A stretch of DNA of 64,000 bases from Nelumbo lutea (taxonomy: Eukaryota > Streptophyta > Magnoliopsida > Proteales > Nelumbonaceae), in the NCBI GenBank assembly GCA_022828595.1, contig JAKGHH010000003.1, positions 102,633,583 through 102,697,582 of the forward strand, read 5' to 3'. Both the position numbers and the translations under genes were made by a program. Below the pieces are notes generated by a model. The model was not told the DNA's origin and made no database searches. It saw only the letters and a program-made list of their open reading frames with translations. Positions 12,601 through 24,600 of this stretch are shown piece by piece. Each line of letters starts with the position of its first letter. The first letter of the stretch is position 1.

Positions 12601-15600
12601 CACTAATTGTTGTTGGAATGTGTGCTCTTTACACCACAAACCCTGCTCCTACAACTACCTGAAATCTCACCACTATATGATCATATCTCTTCCTTCAACA
12701 TGCACAAAGAAACCAACATAAACCCTAACACTTACTGGCCGAAACACTAGCAAATGATTTGAAACACACCTCCTATTTAATCCATAAATGATATCAAGAA
12801 CTGAAATCTCTTACCTTATCGCTGAAGTAACACCCATGCGAGCAGGAGAGCAGTCCACACACAACAACCGCTTCAAACACAACAGCCACACACAGTTCGG
12901 CCCTCTATTCTTCCTCTACTAGGAGAGGGCGATCTCAGAAATCACAGCAACCGACCACATACGACCTGATTGGAGGCATAGAGACCCCCAAGGGAAGAGG
13001 GTGATCACTCCTTTTCATCCCTTTCCCTTATCTCCAATCGAACACAGAAAAAAAAAAGAGGAAAACCCTAGATAGGGTGACAGAGAATGAACCCTAGGCA
13101 AACAGAAATCTAGGTGGATTTAACCTGCTCTAATACCATGTTAGAATTCAGGTTTGCCTTAGAGTTCGGCCTGACTGAGTTCAGTTATGTAGAAGAAGAA
13201 AGAGTGATAGAGAAAGAGAGAAGAGAGAATTCTGGTTTGAACTGAAAGAGTCAACTTGACTTCTCCCAGTCGGCCAGTAAGTATTTATATTATTATTAAA
13301 ACATAACTGAAAAGACCTATGTGCCCTTACTTAAGTTAAGAGCACATATTTCAACACAACATTACAGATCAACAACATCAATCAAGGTATAATGACAGAA
13401 ATACCCCTACGCTAACAAGTTCCTAGCTGGTCTCAATCCTGACTACGATATTGTGAGATAGCAACTACTAACAAGGGACAATGTGACCTTATCTCAAGCC
13501 TACTCCTTGGTGCATAGTCAAGAGGCTAGGAGAAAGGTTAAGATGCAGCATCAGCCCTTCCCACCAGCCTTGGCAGCAATTAAACATAAGTCTAGGGGTG
13601 ATACAAAGAGGGATATAAAGAAGGAAGACAAGTGGGATCTAGTGTGTGAACATTGCAAGAAACCTAAGCATACTAAAGATACATGTTGGAAGTTGCACCC
13701 TCATCTAGTTCCAGCAAAACTTAGGAACAAAAAGGGTAATGCTAATATGGCTTTTAATACTGCTTGTGCATCCTCATCAGGCACAAAAGGCACACCTCTA
13801 GACACATTAGCTACTCTCCGGGCTGCCCTGACTCAGTTAGAAAAGGAAGTTGACAATTCAGCTCAATCATCTCAGTCACCATCAGCTCCTCCTACATCAG
13901 CTTCTGCTCATTTAGGTACTTAGGCCTCAGCTTATCATGCTTCAGCTCCAGGTAACGCTGAACATTGGTGGGTAATAGACTCAGGTGCATCTGACCAAAT
14001 GACTTTCTTGCCATCATTGTTCACTACCTATCACTTATCTTCTGGCAGAGATAAAGTGTCCATTGCTGATGGTTCCCTTGTTCCCACTTCTAGCAAGAGA
14101 GACATCAAGTTGTCTAATACCATTTCCTTATCTTCAGTTCTGCATGTTACTTGTAGAGAACACTGATGTGGGCCCCACTGCAGTGGTCCCCACTGTGTTC
14201 ATAGGACAGCAGTATTTGTTTCAGTTATAGTAGTGTCAGTTTGAGTTAGTTTGCTAATTCAGTTGTTATTTATTTCAGTTTTATTTACTTTCTTTATTAT
14301 GTAAGTACCAAGGGCAGATGTGTCCTTTCATCATGTACTAAACATAAACCTATAAATATTAAGAGAGTGGCGGCGGCAGATCTGTCAAGAATCTGTCCCT
14401 CCTTTCAGCAACTTGTGTTCTCTTGCTTCTCTTCTATTCTTTCCCTTTTCTCTCATCTTCTTTTCTGTTTTACAAACCTAAAACCTTTTAGGATTCAAGA
14501 CTGATTACAGTCTTGATCTTCTACTTGGTATCAGAGCCTATCTAGGGCTTCTCATGTGTATCTAGTCCAGCCGATCACATGAGAACAAGCTAGGGCTGGA
14601 AGCCTTGAAGAAGTTTTTCGGCGGCTGAATCTTGGAGATTACCAAGAGAGGTTCGCAGCAGTTGAAGATTTGCCACAACCTGTAGAGAGTTGGTAATCAG
14701 GAAGAGGCAGCGAAGGTTAGGGTTCAGGTAACCCTAGAAGATAGTACACCGAAGGCAGGTAATCAGTAAGTAAGTTTGTTTCTTTACTGATTTTTAGAGA
14801 TTGCAATCAGCCGAGATAGGTTGGACCTATCTAGAAAGAGGGGCCGAACTGTGTTCAAGTTTGCTCTAGGGTTTGGCTTGTCGAACTGTGATTAAGTTTG
14901 TGTCTAGGGTTTGATTGTTCGGCCGAACCCTCCTCTTCAAAGGGGATTAGTTTTTTACGGTTTCACTGTGCCCTACGACAAGTCCTACTGGTGCGGACTG
15001 CTTGGAGAGTGCAGCTGAGCACTTTAGTGATTTCAGATCACTAATTTTCTTCAAACCAATAGTTGAAACCCTATTTTTACTCTCACAGTAGTGGTTTCAG
15101 AGAACAGCATCTCGATTGATAGGCGATTGATTTCAGATCAGTTTTGTGTTGGTATTCCTGATCGGATCAAACCAGTTTCAGTTCAGTTTCAGATCGGTTT
15201 TGTGTTGGTATTTCTGATCGGATCAGATCAGTTTCGGATCAACTTTCAGACTTACTTCCTTGACTTTGTTTTCTGGTATAATTGCTCTAACAGTTTGTAG
15301 CCACTGAATCTTGATCAAAGATGGAGTTCAAGGGTCAAGGAGATAGTAGTTTTGGAAACCACAGTTATGGTAATGTATCTGAAACCGGGTTTCATATTAC
15401 AACTATGAGATTTGATGGGTCAAATTATTTGGAGTGGGCACAATCAACCATGATGGCTATTGGAGGAAGGGGAAAACTGGGTTACCTCTTGGGAGATGTG
15501 AAAGAACCTTCCAAGGAGGACCCAATATACACCAAGTGGGTTCAAGAGAACTATTTAGTTATGGCATGGCTGTGTAATTCCATGCAGCCACATATCAGCC

Positions 15601-18600
15601 GAAATTACTTGTGGGCAAAGACAGCCAAAGAAATATGGGATGTTGTGAAAGAAACATATTCCCAACCCCTCAATGTTGCCAGAGCCTATGAATTGAAGTG
15701 TGAGGGGAACAGCCTTAAACAAGGAGAGAAGCCAGTTTATGTCTACTTCTCTACCTTGAAATCCTTGTGGCATGAGATTGACCATCTGGAGACCCTTCAG
15801 TGGGAGAGTCCCAAAGATGCACAGACTCACAAAAAACTAGTTGAGACGAATAGGGTATTTGAGTTTCTGGCTGGTTTGAATTCAGAACATGACATTGTGC
15901 GACAACAGATATTGACAAGAGATAGTGTGACCCTTTCTCAAGCATACTCCTTGATGCATAGTGAAGAGACCAGGAGGAAAGTTATGATGCAGCCTCAGCC
16001 TTCTTTCCCAGCCTTGACAGTTATTAAACCCAAGCCAGGGGGTGACTCAGAAAGGGACCGGAAGAAGGGTAATGCTCATATAGCAGTGAACACTGATTCA
16101 ACATCCTCATCAGGTACATCCCTGGAGACTTTAGCTGCTGTTCGGGCTGCCCTCATACAATTGGAAAAGGAAGTTGGAAGTTCAGCTCAGCCATCCCAGT
16201 CCCCATCAGCTCCTGCTACATCTGCATTTGCACATTCAGGTACTCGAGCCTCAGCTTACCATGCTTCAGCTCCAGGTAATACTGATCATTGTTGGGTAAT
16301 AGATTTAGGTGCATCTGACCATATGACTAGCTTGCCAGCTTTGTTTACTTCTTATCACTTGTCCTCTGGCCGAGATAGAGTATCCATTGATGATGGCTCT
16401 CTTGTTTCCATTTCGGGCAAGGGGGACATCAAGTTATCGGACACTATCTCTTTATCTTCTGTTTTGCATGTTCCTAAGCTTGATACCAACCTCCTTTCAG
16501 TTAGTAGTATTACCAAACACATGAACTGTTCAGTAACCTTTTTCCCTGACCGATGTGTTTTTCAGGATTTCGAGACGAGGAAGGTGATTGGAACTGGCCG
16601 TGAGACGAACGGGATCTATCTGCTTGGGGAGAGTACCCGACGGGAAGAGTCAGTGGATAAGAAGTCTTTTGTTTCCCAGTTTGTGAGTTTGGTTATGCTT
16701 TGGCATAACCGATTAGGTCATTTGTCTTTTAAGTCTTTGAAGAGTCCGTTTCCTGCTTTATTTGAGTCTGTTGAGCTATCAGAGTTGAGGTATGAGAGTT
16801 GTGAGCTTGCCAAACATTGTAGAACCTCTTATTCTTTAAGTAATAAAAGGAGTAATTTCCCTTTTGATTTTGTGCATACTGATGTTTGGGGGCCATATCA
16901 TATCTCTTCTATGGGTGGGTACAGATATTTTCTACTGCTTGTTGATGACCATACCCGGTTTTCTTGGGTATATCTTATGCGTTCTCGGAATGAGGTTCCT
17001 GCTCTAACCCAAAACTTCCATCAAATGATTCTCACTCAGTTTGGAACTAAAATCAAAGTCCTCAGATCTGATAATGCAAAGGAATACTTTGCTCAACCAT
17101 TGACCTCCTACCTTCGTAGCCATTGTGTTATTCACCAGAGCACTTGCCCTTATACACCACAGCAGAACGGCGTTGTCGAAAGGAAGAATAGGCATATCTT
17201 GGAGGTGGCTAGAAGCATTATGTTTACCTCCAATGTACCTATTCGCTTCTAGGGTGAGGCTATCCTCACGGCAGTTTATCTCATTAATCGAGTTCCTTCC
17301 CGGGTCCTTGATATGAGAACTCCCTTTTCCCTTCTTTACCCAAACAAGGAGTTGTTCATTGTTCCCCTTAAAACCTTTGGTTGTACCTGTTTCATCCAGC
17401 TTCTCGGGCCTCATCATTCCAAGTTTGACCCTAAGGCCTCCAAATGCATTTTCCTTGGTTATGCACAAACTCAAAAGGGTTATTGCTGCTATGATCCGGT
17501 TTCAGGGAAACGGTTTGTCTCTATGGATGTCACCTTCTTTGAAGAGACACCCTACTATCCTAGGGTTTCTCCTCGGGGGGAGAGCAGTAAAAGTGGGGCT
17601 GTTTTGAGTTTCTTTCCTCAGGGGGAGAGTAGTGAGAGTGGAAGTAGGGCTGTTTTGAGTAGTGAGAGTGGAAGTGGGGCTGTTCTTTTACCTATTCCAC
17701 TGGGTAATGAAGGTTGTAGTGGTAAGGGTGGTCAGAGGGAGCCGGAGTTGAGAGTCTATCACAGGCGATGCAGGCAGGTTGATCCTAGTCTTCGGCAGTC
17801 CCGGCCAGATCCAGTTCCTTCTGCGGCTCCAGATCCAGAGCCTACTGAGATACCTCTCACTGTTGCCACTTCCCCTCCTGTGGATGACCTTGATCTCCCT
17901 ATTGCCATTCGCAAAGGGAAACGACATTGCACAACTTCTACAGCTTACAGCATCTCACAGTTCCTATCCTATGATCGTCTATCACCATCTTACCGGTCCT
18001 ATCTCACTTCCATTGCCGATGTCCCTATTCCAAGAACAGTGCAAGAAGCCTTATCGGTTCCAGAATGGAAAGATGCAATGCAAGTCGAAATGGATGCCCT
18101 GTTGAAGAATAATACCTGGACACTGGTTGACCCACCAAAAGGAAAGAAACCGGTGGGATGCAGATGGGTATTCACTATGAAGCATAATGTTGATGGCTCT
18201 ATTGAAAAATACAAAGCCCGGCTGGTTTCAAAGGGATTCACTCAGACTTATGGTATAAACTACTTGGAGACCTTTGCCCCAGTAGCCAAGATGACCACCA
18301 TTCAAGTTTTGTTATCCCTTGCAGCAAATCATTCTTGGCCCCTGTTTCAGATGGATGTTAAAAATGCCTTTCTGAATGGAGACTTACAAGAAGAGGTTTA
18401 CATGCAGTTGCCTCCTGATTCTATGATACAGAGGCAGGTAAGAAGGTTTGCCGACTTAACAAGGCATTGTATGGTTTGAAACAGTCACCTAGAGCCTGGT
18501 TTGATAGGTTCAGATTAGCCCTTGGAAGGTTTCGTTATGTACAAGCCCAGTCAGATCATACACTATTCATCAAAAGGATGGAGTCCTCTCTGACACTACT

Positions 18601-21600
18601 AGCAGTATATGTAGATGATATTGTGGTGACAGGAATGACAGTCATGAGATTGAGTCTCTCAAACAGCTCCTTCATCAAGAGTTTGAGGTAAAAGATCTTG
18701 GTGCACTACAGTATTTTTTGGGTATTGAGGTTGCTAGATCCAAGCAGGGGATTTTTATCTCCCAGAGAAAATATGTTCTAGATCTGTTGGCGGAAACTGG
18801 AAAGCTGGGTGTTAAACCGGCCGATACACCCATCGAACAAAATCACAAGATTAGTGCAGAGGGTGGGGACCCTCTTGAGGACAAAGTTATGTTCCAACGG
18901 TTGGTTGGAAAGCTTCTATATCTCTGTCTCACTCGGCCAGATATCAGCTATGCAGTTAGTGTTGTCAGCCAGTACATGCACTCCCCTAGAACTTCTCATC
19001 TTCTTGCGGCAGAACGAATATTAACATACTTGAAGAGATGCCCGGGTAGAGGTATATTACTCAAGAACAATAATCATACGAGGGTGGAAATCTATACAGA
19101 TGCCGATTGGGCTGGAAGTGTTGATGACAAAAGGTCTACCTCTGGATATTGTGCCCTTGTGGGAGGTAACCTTATCTCTTGGAGGAGTAAGAAGCAGAGT
19201 GTTGTTTCCCGCTCCAGTGCTTAAGCGGAATACAGGTCAATGGCTAATGGAGTGGCTGAAATCTTATGGCTGAGGTCACTACTTGAAGAGTTGGGTATTG
19301 ACTATGAAAAGCCCTTAATGTTGTATTGTGATAATCAGGCAGCTATTAATATAGCCCACAACCCAGTGCAGCATGACAGAACTAAACATATCGAAGTTGA
19401 TCGACATTTTGTGCGAGAAAGAGTTATATCACAAGAAGTGTCTTCCGTACATCACATCCAATATGCAGCTCGCGGATATCCTCACCAAGGTTGTACCGAG
19501 GAAGAAGTTAGAGACAAACCTATCCAAGTTGGGCATGATAGATATCTACTCCCAACTTGAGGAGGAGTGTAGAGAACACTGATGTGGGGACCACTGCAGT
19601 GGTCCCCACTATGTTCGTAGGACAGCAGTATTTGTTTCAGTTTGAGTCAGTTTGCTATTTCAGTTTTATTTACTTTCTTTATTATGTAAGTACCAAGGGC
19701 AGATGTGTCCTTTCATCATGTACTAAACATAAACCTATAAATATTAAGAGAGTGGCGGCAGCAGATCTGTCAAGAATCTGTCCCTCCTTTCAGCAACTTG
19801 TGTTCTCTTGCTTCTCTTCTATTCTCTCCCTTTTTCTCTCATCTTCTTTTCTGTTTTACAAACCTAAAACCTTTTAGGATTCAAGACTGATTACAGTCTT
19901 GATCTTCTATTTTCCTAAGCTTAATACTAACTTGCTTTCAGTCAGTAGCATTACAAAAGATTATAATTGTTCAGTAACTTTTTTCCCTGACTGCTATGTT
20001 TTTCAGGACTTGGAGACAATGAAAGTGATTGGGACTAGCTGTGAGACGAATGGGATCTATCTGCTTGAAGAGAGTCCTCATTGGGAAGATAGCAAAGATA
20101 GGAAGTCTTGTTTCTCAGTTTGTTAGTCAGGTTATACTTTGGCATAATTGGTTGGGTCATTTATCCTTTCGGTCTTTGAAGAGTTTGTTTCCAAATTTAT
20201 TTGAGTCTATTCAAATGTCCAATTTGAGATGTGAGAGTTGTGATCTAGCAAAGCATTGCAAAACAACTTACTCATTGAGTAATAAAAGAAGTAGTAATTC
20301 TTTTGGTATTGTGCATACCAATGTTTGGGGCCCGTACCACATCACTGCTATGGGGGGATACAGATATTTTTGTTGTTTATTGATGACTATACCCGTTTTT
20401 CTTGGGTTTACCTTATGCGTTCTCTAGATGAGGTTCCTACTTTGACCCAGATCTTTCATCAAATGATTTTAACACAGTTTGGGGTCAAAATCAAAATCTT
20501 CAGATCCAATAATACGAAAGAATACTTTACTAACTCATTAGCCTCTTATTTGCTTGATCATGGGATTATTCACCAGAGTACTTGTCCTTATACACCACAA
20601 CAGAATGGGGTTGCTAAGAGGAACAATAGACACATATTGGAGGTGGCTAGAAGCATTATATTTAACTCCAATGTGCCTATTTGTTTCTGGGGTGATGCTA
20701 TTCTTACAATAGTGTATTTCATTAATCGAATTCCTTCACAGGTTCTTGACATGAAGCCTCCATTTACCCTTCTATACCCCGATAAAGAATTGTTTACTAT
20801 TCCCCTTAAAACTTTTGATTGCACTTGCTTTGTTCAAATTCTTGGACCTCATCGTTCCAAATTTGATCCTAAGGCCTCCAAATGTATTTTTCTCGGTTAT
20901 GCACAAACTTAAAAGGGTTATTGCTACTATGAACCTATTTCTGAGAGAAGATTTGTCTCTATAGATGTTACTTTCTTTGAGGATGTACCCTATTATCCTA
21001 GGGTTTCTCCTCAGGGAAAGAGTAGTGAGAGTGGGGTTAACTCATCAGAAGTTCCTTTACCTATTCCATTGAGTGATGAGGGATGTAATGGGGAGGGTTG
21101 TCAGAGGTGTCAAGATTTGATAGTCTATCACAGGCGGTGGAGGCAGATTGATTTCGGTCATCAGCAGTCCAAGCCAGCTCCAGTTCCTTCTGCGGATCCA
21201 TATCCAAGAACCACAGACCCTCTATTAGTTCCAGGTCCCACGGAGATACCTTCCACTGTTGCACCCTTACCTCATTTGGATGACCTTGACCTCCCCATTG
21301 CAGTCTGTAAAGGCAAACGGCGTTGCACCACATCCACAGCTCACTGCATTTCTCAGTTCTTGTCCTATGATCATCTGTCCCCCTCTTACAGGTCCTTTCT
21401 CGTGTCCATTGTTGATGTTCCTATCCCCAGAACAGTGCAGGAAGCCTTGTTAGTTCCTGAGTGGAAAGATGCAATGAAGGTTGAAATAGATGCTCTTCTG
21501 AGGAATAATACTTGGGAGCTAGTTGACCAGCCTAAAGGGAAGAAACTGATTGGATGTATATGGGTAATTACTATGAAACATAATGTTGATGGTTCTATTG

Positions 21601-24600
21601 AAAGGTATAAGGCCCGGTTAGTTAAAAAGGGATTTACTCAGACTTATGGTATAGACTACTTGGAGACTTTTGCTCCAGTAGCAAAGATGACCACTATTAG
21701 AATTTCATTATCCCTTACAGCTAGTTACTCTTGGCCCATGTTCCAGATGGATGTTAAAAATGCATTCCTCAATGGAGACTTACAAGAAGTTTACAAGCAG
21801 TTACCTCCTGGATTTTATGATGCAGAGACGGGATAAAAGGTTTTCCGGTTGAATAATGCCTTGTACGGACTAAAGCAGTCCCACAGAGCTTGGTTTGATA
21901 GATTCAGACAAGCCCTTGAAAAATTCGGCTATGTACAAGCCCAATCAGACCATACATTGTTCATTAAGAGGGTGGACTCTTCCTTGACTTTGCTTGCTAT
22001 ATATGTGGATGATATTGTAGTGACAGGGAATGATAACAATGAGATTGAGTCTCTTAAACAACTCCTTCTTCAAGACTTTGAGGTGAAAGATCTAGTGGAG
22101 AGCTACGATACTTCTTAGGTATTGAAAAAACTAGATCTAAACATGGGATTTTTGTTTCTCAAAGAAAGTATGTTCTAGATCTATTGAAAGAAACTGGAAA
22201 GTTGGGTGTTAAGCCTGCAGATACACCTATTGAACAGAATCACAAGATCAGTGCAGAGGGTGGAAAGCCACTTGAGTATAAAGCTATGTTCCAACGGTCA
22301 GTTGGCAAACTCATCTTTGTCTCACACGATCGGACATCAGTTATGCAGTCAGCGTTGTCAGTCAGTATATGCACTCTCCTAAAACTATTCTCCTCCTTGT
22401 AGTTAAGAGGATATTAGCACACTTGAAGAGATGTCCAGGTAGAGGTATATTATTCAAGAATAATGATCTCATGAAGATAGAGGTTTATACAGATGCCGAT
22501 TGGACTGGAAGTGTTGATGATAGAAGGTCTACCTCTAGATATTGTGCTTTTGTAAGAGGTAACATTGTCTCCTGGAGGAGTAAGAAACAAAGTGTTGTTT
22601 CTCGTTCTAGTGCTGAAGCTGAATATAGATCTATGGCTAATGGTGTGGCTGAAATCCTATGGCTGAAGTCATTATTTGAGGAGTTGGGTATTGCTTAAGA
22701 GACCAATGGCTACAACCCATCAATGTTGGAGTGAAAAACTACCGATTGATCATATCCAACAGATGCCTTAAGCACCCAAACAAAAAAATATGGAACAATG
22801 CATGTAATCTGTTAATGCCACCTCATTTAATAGATGATCCATCTATTAAAAAAATCAAGAGTCTAGCAAGGCCATCAACATCCTTTTCAGTTAGGTTTCA
22901 TGACAATTAATTTTAAACATCCTCTAGGTGAAATTTCTGGCTATTTGAGAATTCAGAGAGAAGGAGAAAGAGATTCGAATTTCTTTTGGTTTTTTTGAGA
23001 AATTTTAACTAGAATTTATTGAGAAGGGGGCGGGGGGACAAGAGGAGATATACAAAGCAGGGGGGAACCCCTACAAGTTACGAAGGAGGAAACTAGCCGC
23101 TATACAGATGCTCCAAATACAGACCAAGTTCAGTTAGGCCATCTGCAGTATGATTGTGTTCCCTAGGAACCAAACTAAGTTAACATTCAAACCATCCAAA
23201 GAATCCCAAGCTTCAGTCAGATAGTGATACATTCTCCAAGGGCCCCCTTTTTTGTCTCTTAACCATTTTATCATATTTGCTGAATCACCTGCGATGATCA
23301 AATTCTGAATTCCCAAATTCTTTATTATCCTGATTCCAGTGAGAGCAGCCATCACTTCAGCTTTTGTGGAGTCAACCCAACCGATTGGACTACTAAGTCC
23401 AATAGATATTACCCCTTTCATCCACTGTACCACCAATACCTGCAAGGCCCGGATTGCCTAAGGCACAACCGTCAAAATTAAGGGTTATCACACCTTCACT
23501 GATGGATACGGGATGCCTTAAGGGAGTTTGTTGGGGATGAGGAAAAAACAAAAAGGGGTGAATATCTCTAATAATATAATTGGCTGAAAGTCCTTTAAAC
23601 AGAGCAGAATTCAACGACCAAAGGATGCAAAGATAGGTAATATCTGAGATTAACTCCTCCAAGGTTCTGCTTTTATTGTCAAAGAGACGTATGTTTCTTT
23701 CATCCCAAACGCCCCACATTACTGCATGAGGCACTGATTGCCATTGATTCAAGTTGTCCATAATGTGTTTTGGAAGAGCCCAGTTGTACCCTTCCATATT
23801 CAAGAAGTGGGACCATATCCTCTGAGTGAAACTGCAATGAAGAAGAATGTGATCTGCATATTCACAATAAAATACAAACATTAGGAGAAATGGAGCATCT
23901 TCCCAAAAGTTTTTTATGTAGAATATCACAAGTATAAACTTTCTAGAGATAAGCTTCCCATGCAAAAGAAGCAAATTCTTGTGGGGATGTGGTTGCACCA
24001 AATTTTCTTGCAAGGAAAAGAGGTATGTTGATCTTCAACAATCAAAACCTTGAACATAGACTTAGAAGTGACGGGATGAGAGATCCATCATATTGATAGC
24101 CAAACCCTACAATTAAGTAGGGTGAAATTTCAAAAAATTTCTCTCTCCCATGTGGGAATCACATTCCCTGTTTTAGAAAATCTGCATTTTCAATGATCAA
24201 TCTTGAACCTAAACCAGACCAGATCTGAAACCAAATCTGCAAACGTTTAGAAACCGTAATATATATATATATGTATATCTTTATATAAATATATTTTGCA
24301 AAAACAAATTTCAACGATTGAAATCAACTGCCGGCATTTTTGGTTTCCATCAAAGAGAGTGCATCCTCGATCATTACCTTTGTCCGACAAAAGGGCTGAT
24401 CCTGTCACTATGATCACCCACTCAGAAGAATTCTCAGACTATCCCAACATACCCATGTTTTGACCCCCTCTAAGGATCTCACTGATTGGCATATCAAAGA
24501 CAGTCCAATCGAACACCTACTGAAGTATCATAATCGAATCTAACGGTCAACTGTAACAGTTGAAAAACAGTCCTACGAATAGGACTGTGCTAGAAAACAA

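Larger units (their letters stand above)
8124..13417 (-). mobile_element. Copia A, LTR retrotransposon (nearly full length, inactive)
   Basis: A Ty1/copia element of 5.3 kb on the minus strand with two LTRs (TGTTAG…CTAACA). A primer-binding site lies next to the right (5') LTR, a purine tract next to the left (3') LTR, and gag, protease, integrase, RT and RNase H lie between in copia order. The LTRs differ by roughly a tenth by eye, so it is an old insertion. The flanks (TGAAG left, AGTTC right) do not form a clean 5-bp duplication. On the right it abuts the gag of Copia B1. Confidence 0.92.
14152..19911 (+). mobile_element. Copia B2, full-length LTR retrotransposon nested in B1
   Basis: A 5.76-kb Ty1/copia element with two closely similar LTRs, a primer-binding site, a long leader, gag-pol and a purine tract. 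It sits inside an older copy of its own family. The flanking B1 frame reads straight across once B2 is removed, and the flanks TTACT and TTCCT form a 5-bp target duplication with one mismatch. LTR substitutions are about ten over 340 shared positions by eye, making it the youngest Copia here. Confidence 0.94.

Noticed and set aside
13100..13420. Copia A right LTR as a promoter for B1
   Set aside because: Its TATA-like box reads on the minus strand, away from B1.
17004..17474. 156-codon minus-strand frame
   Set aside because: It is antisense to the Copia B2 integrase, whose motifs are on the plus strand.
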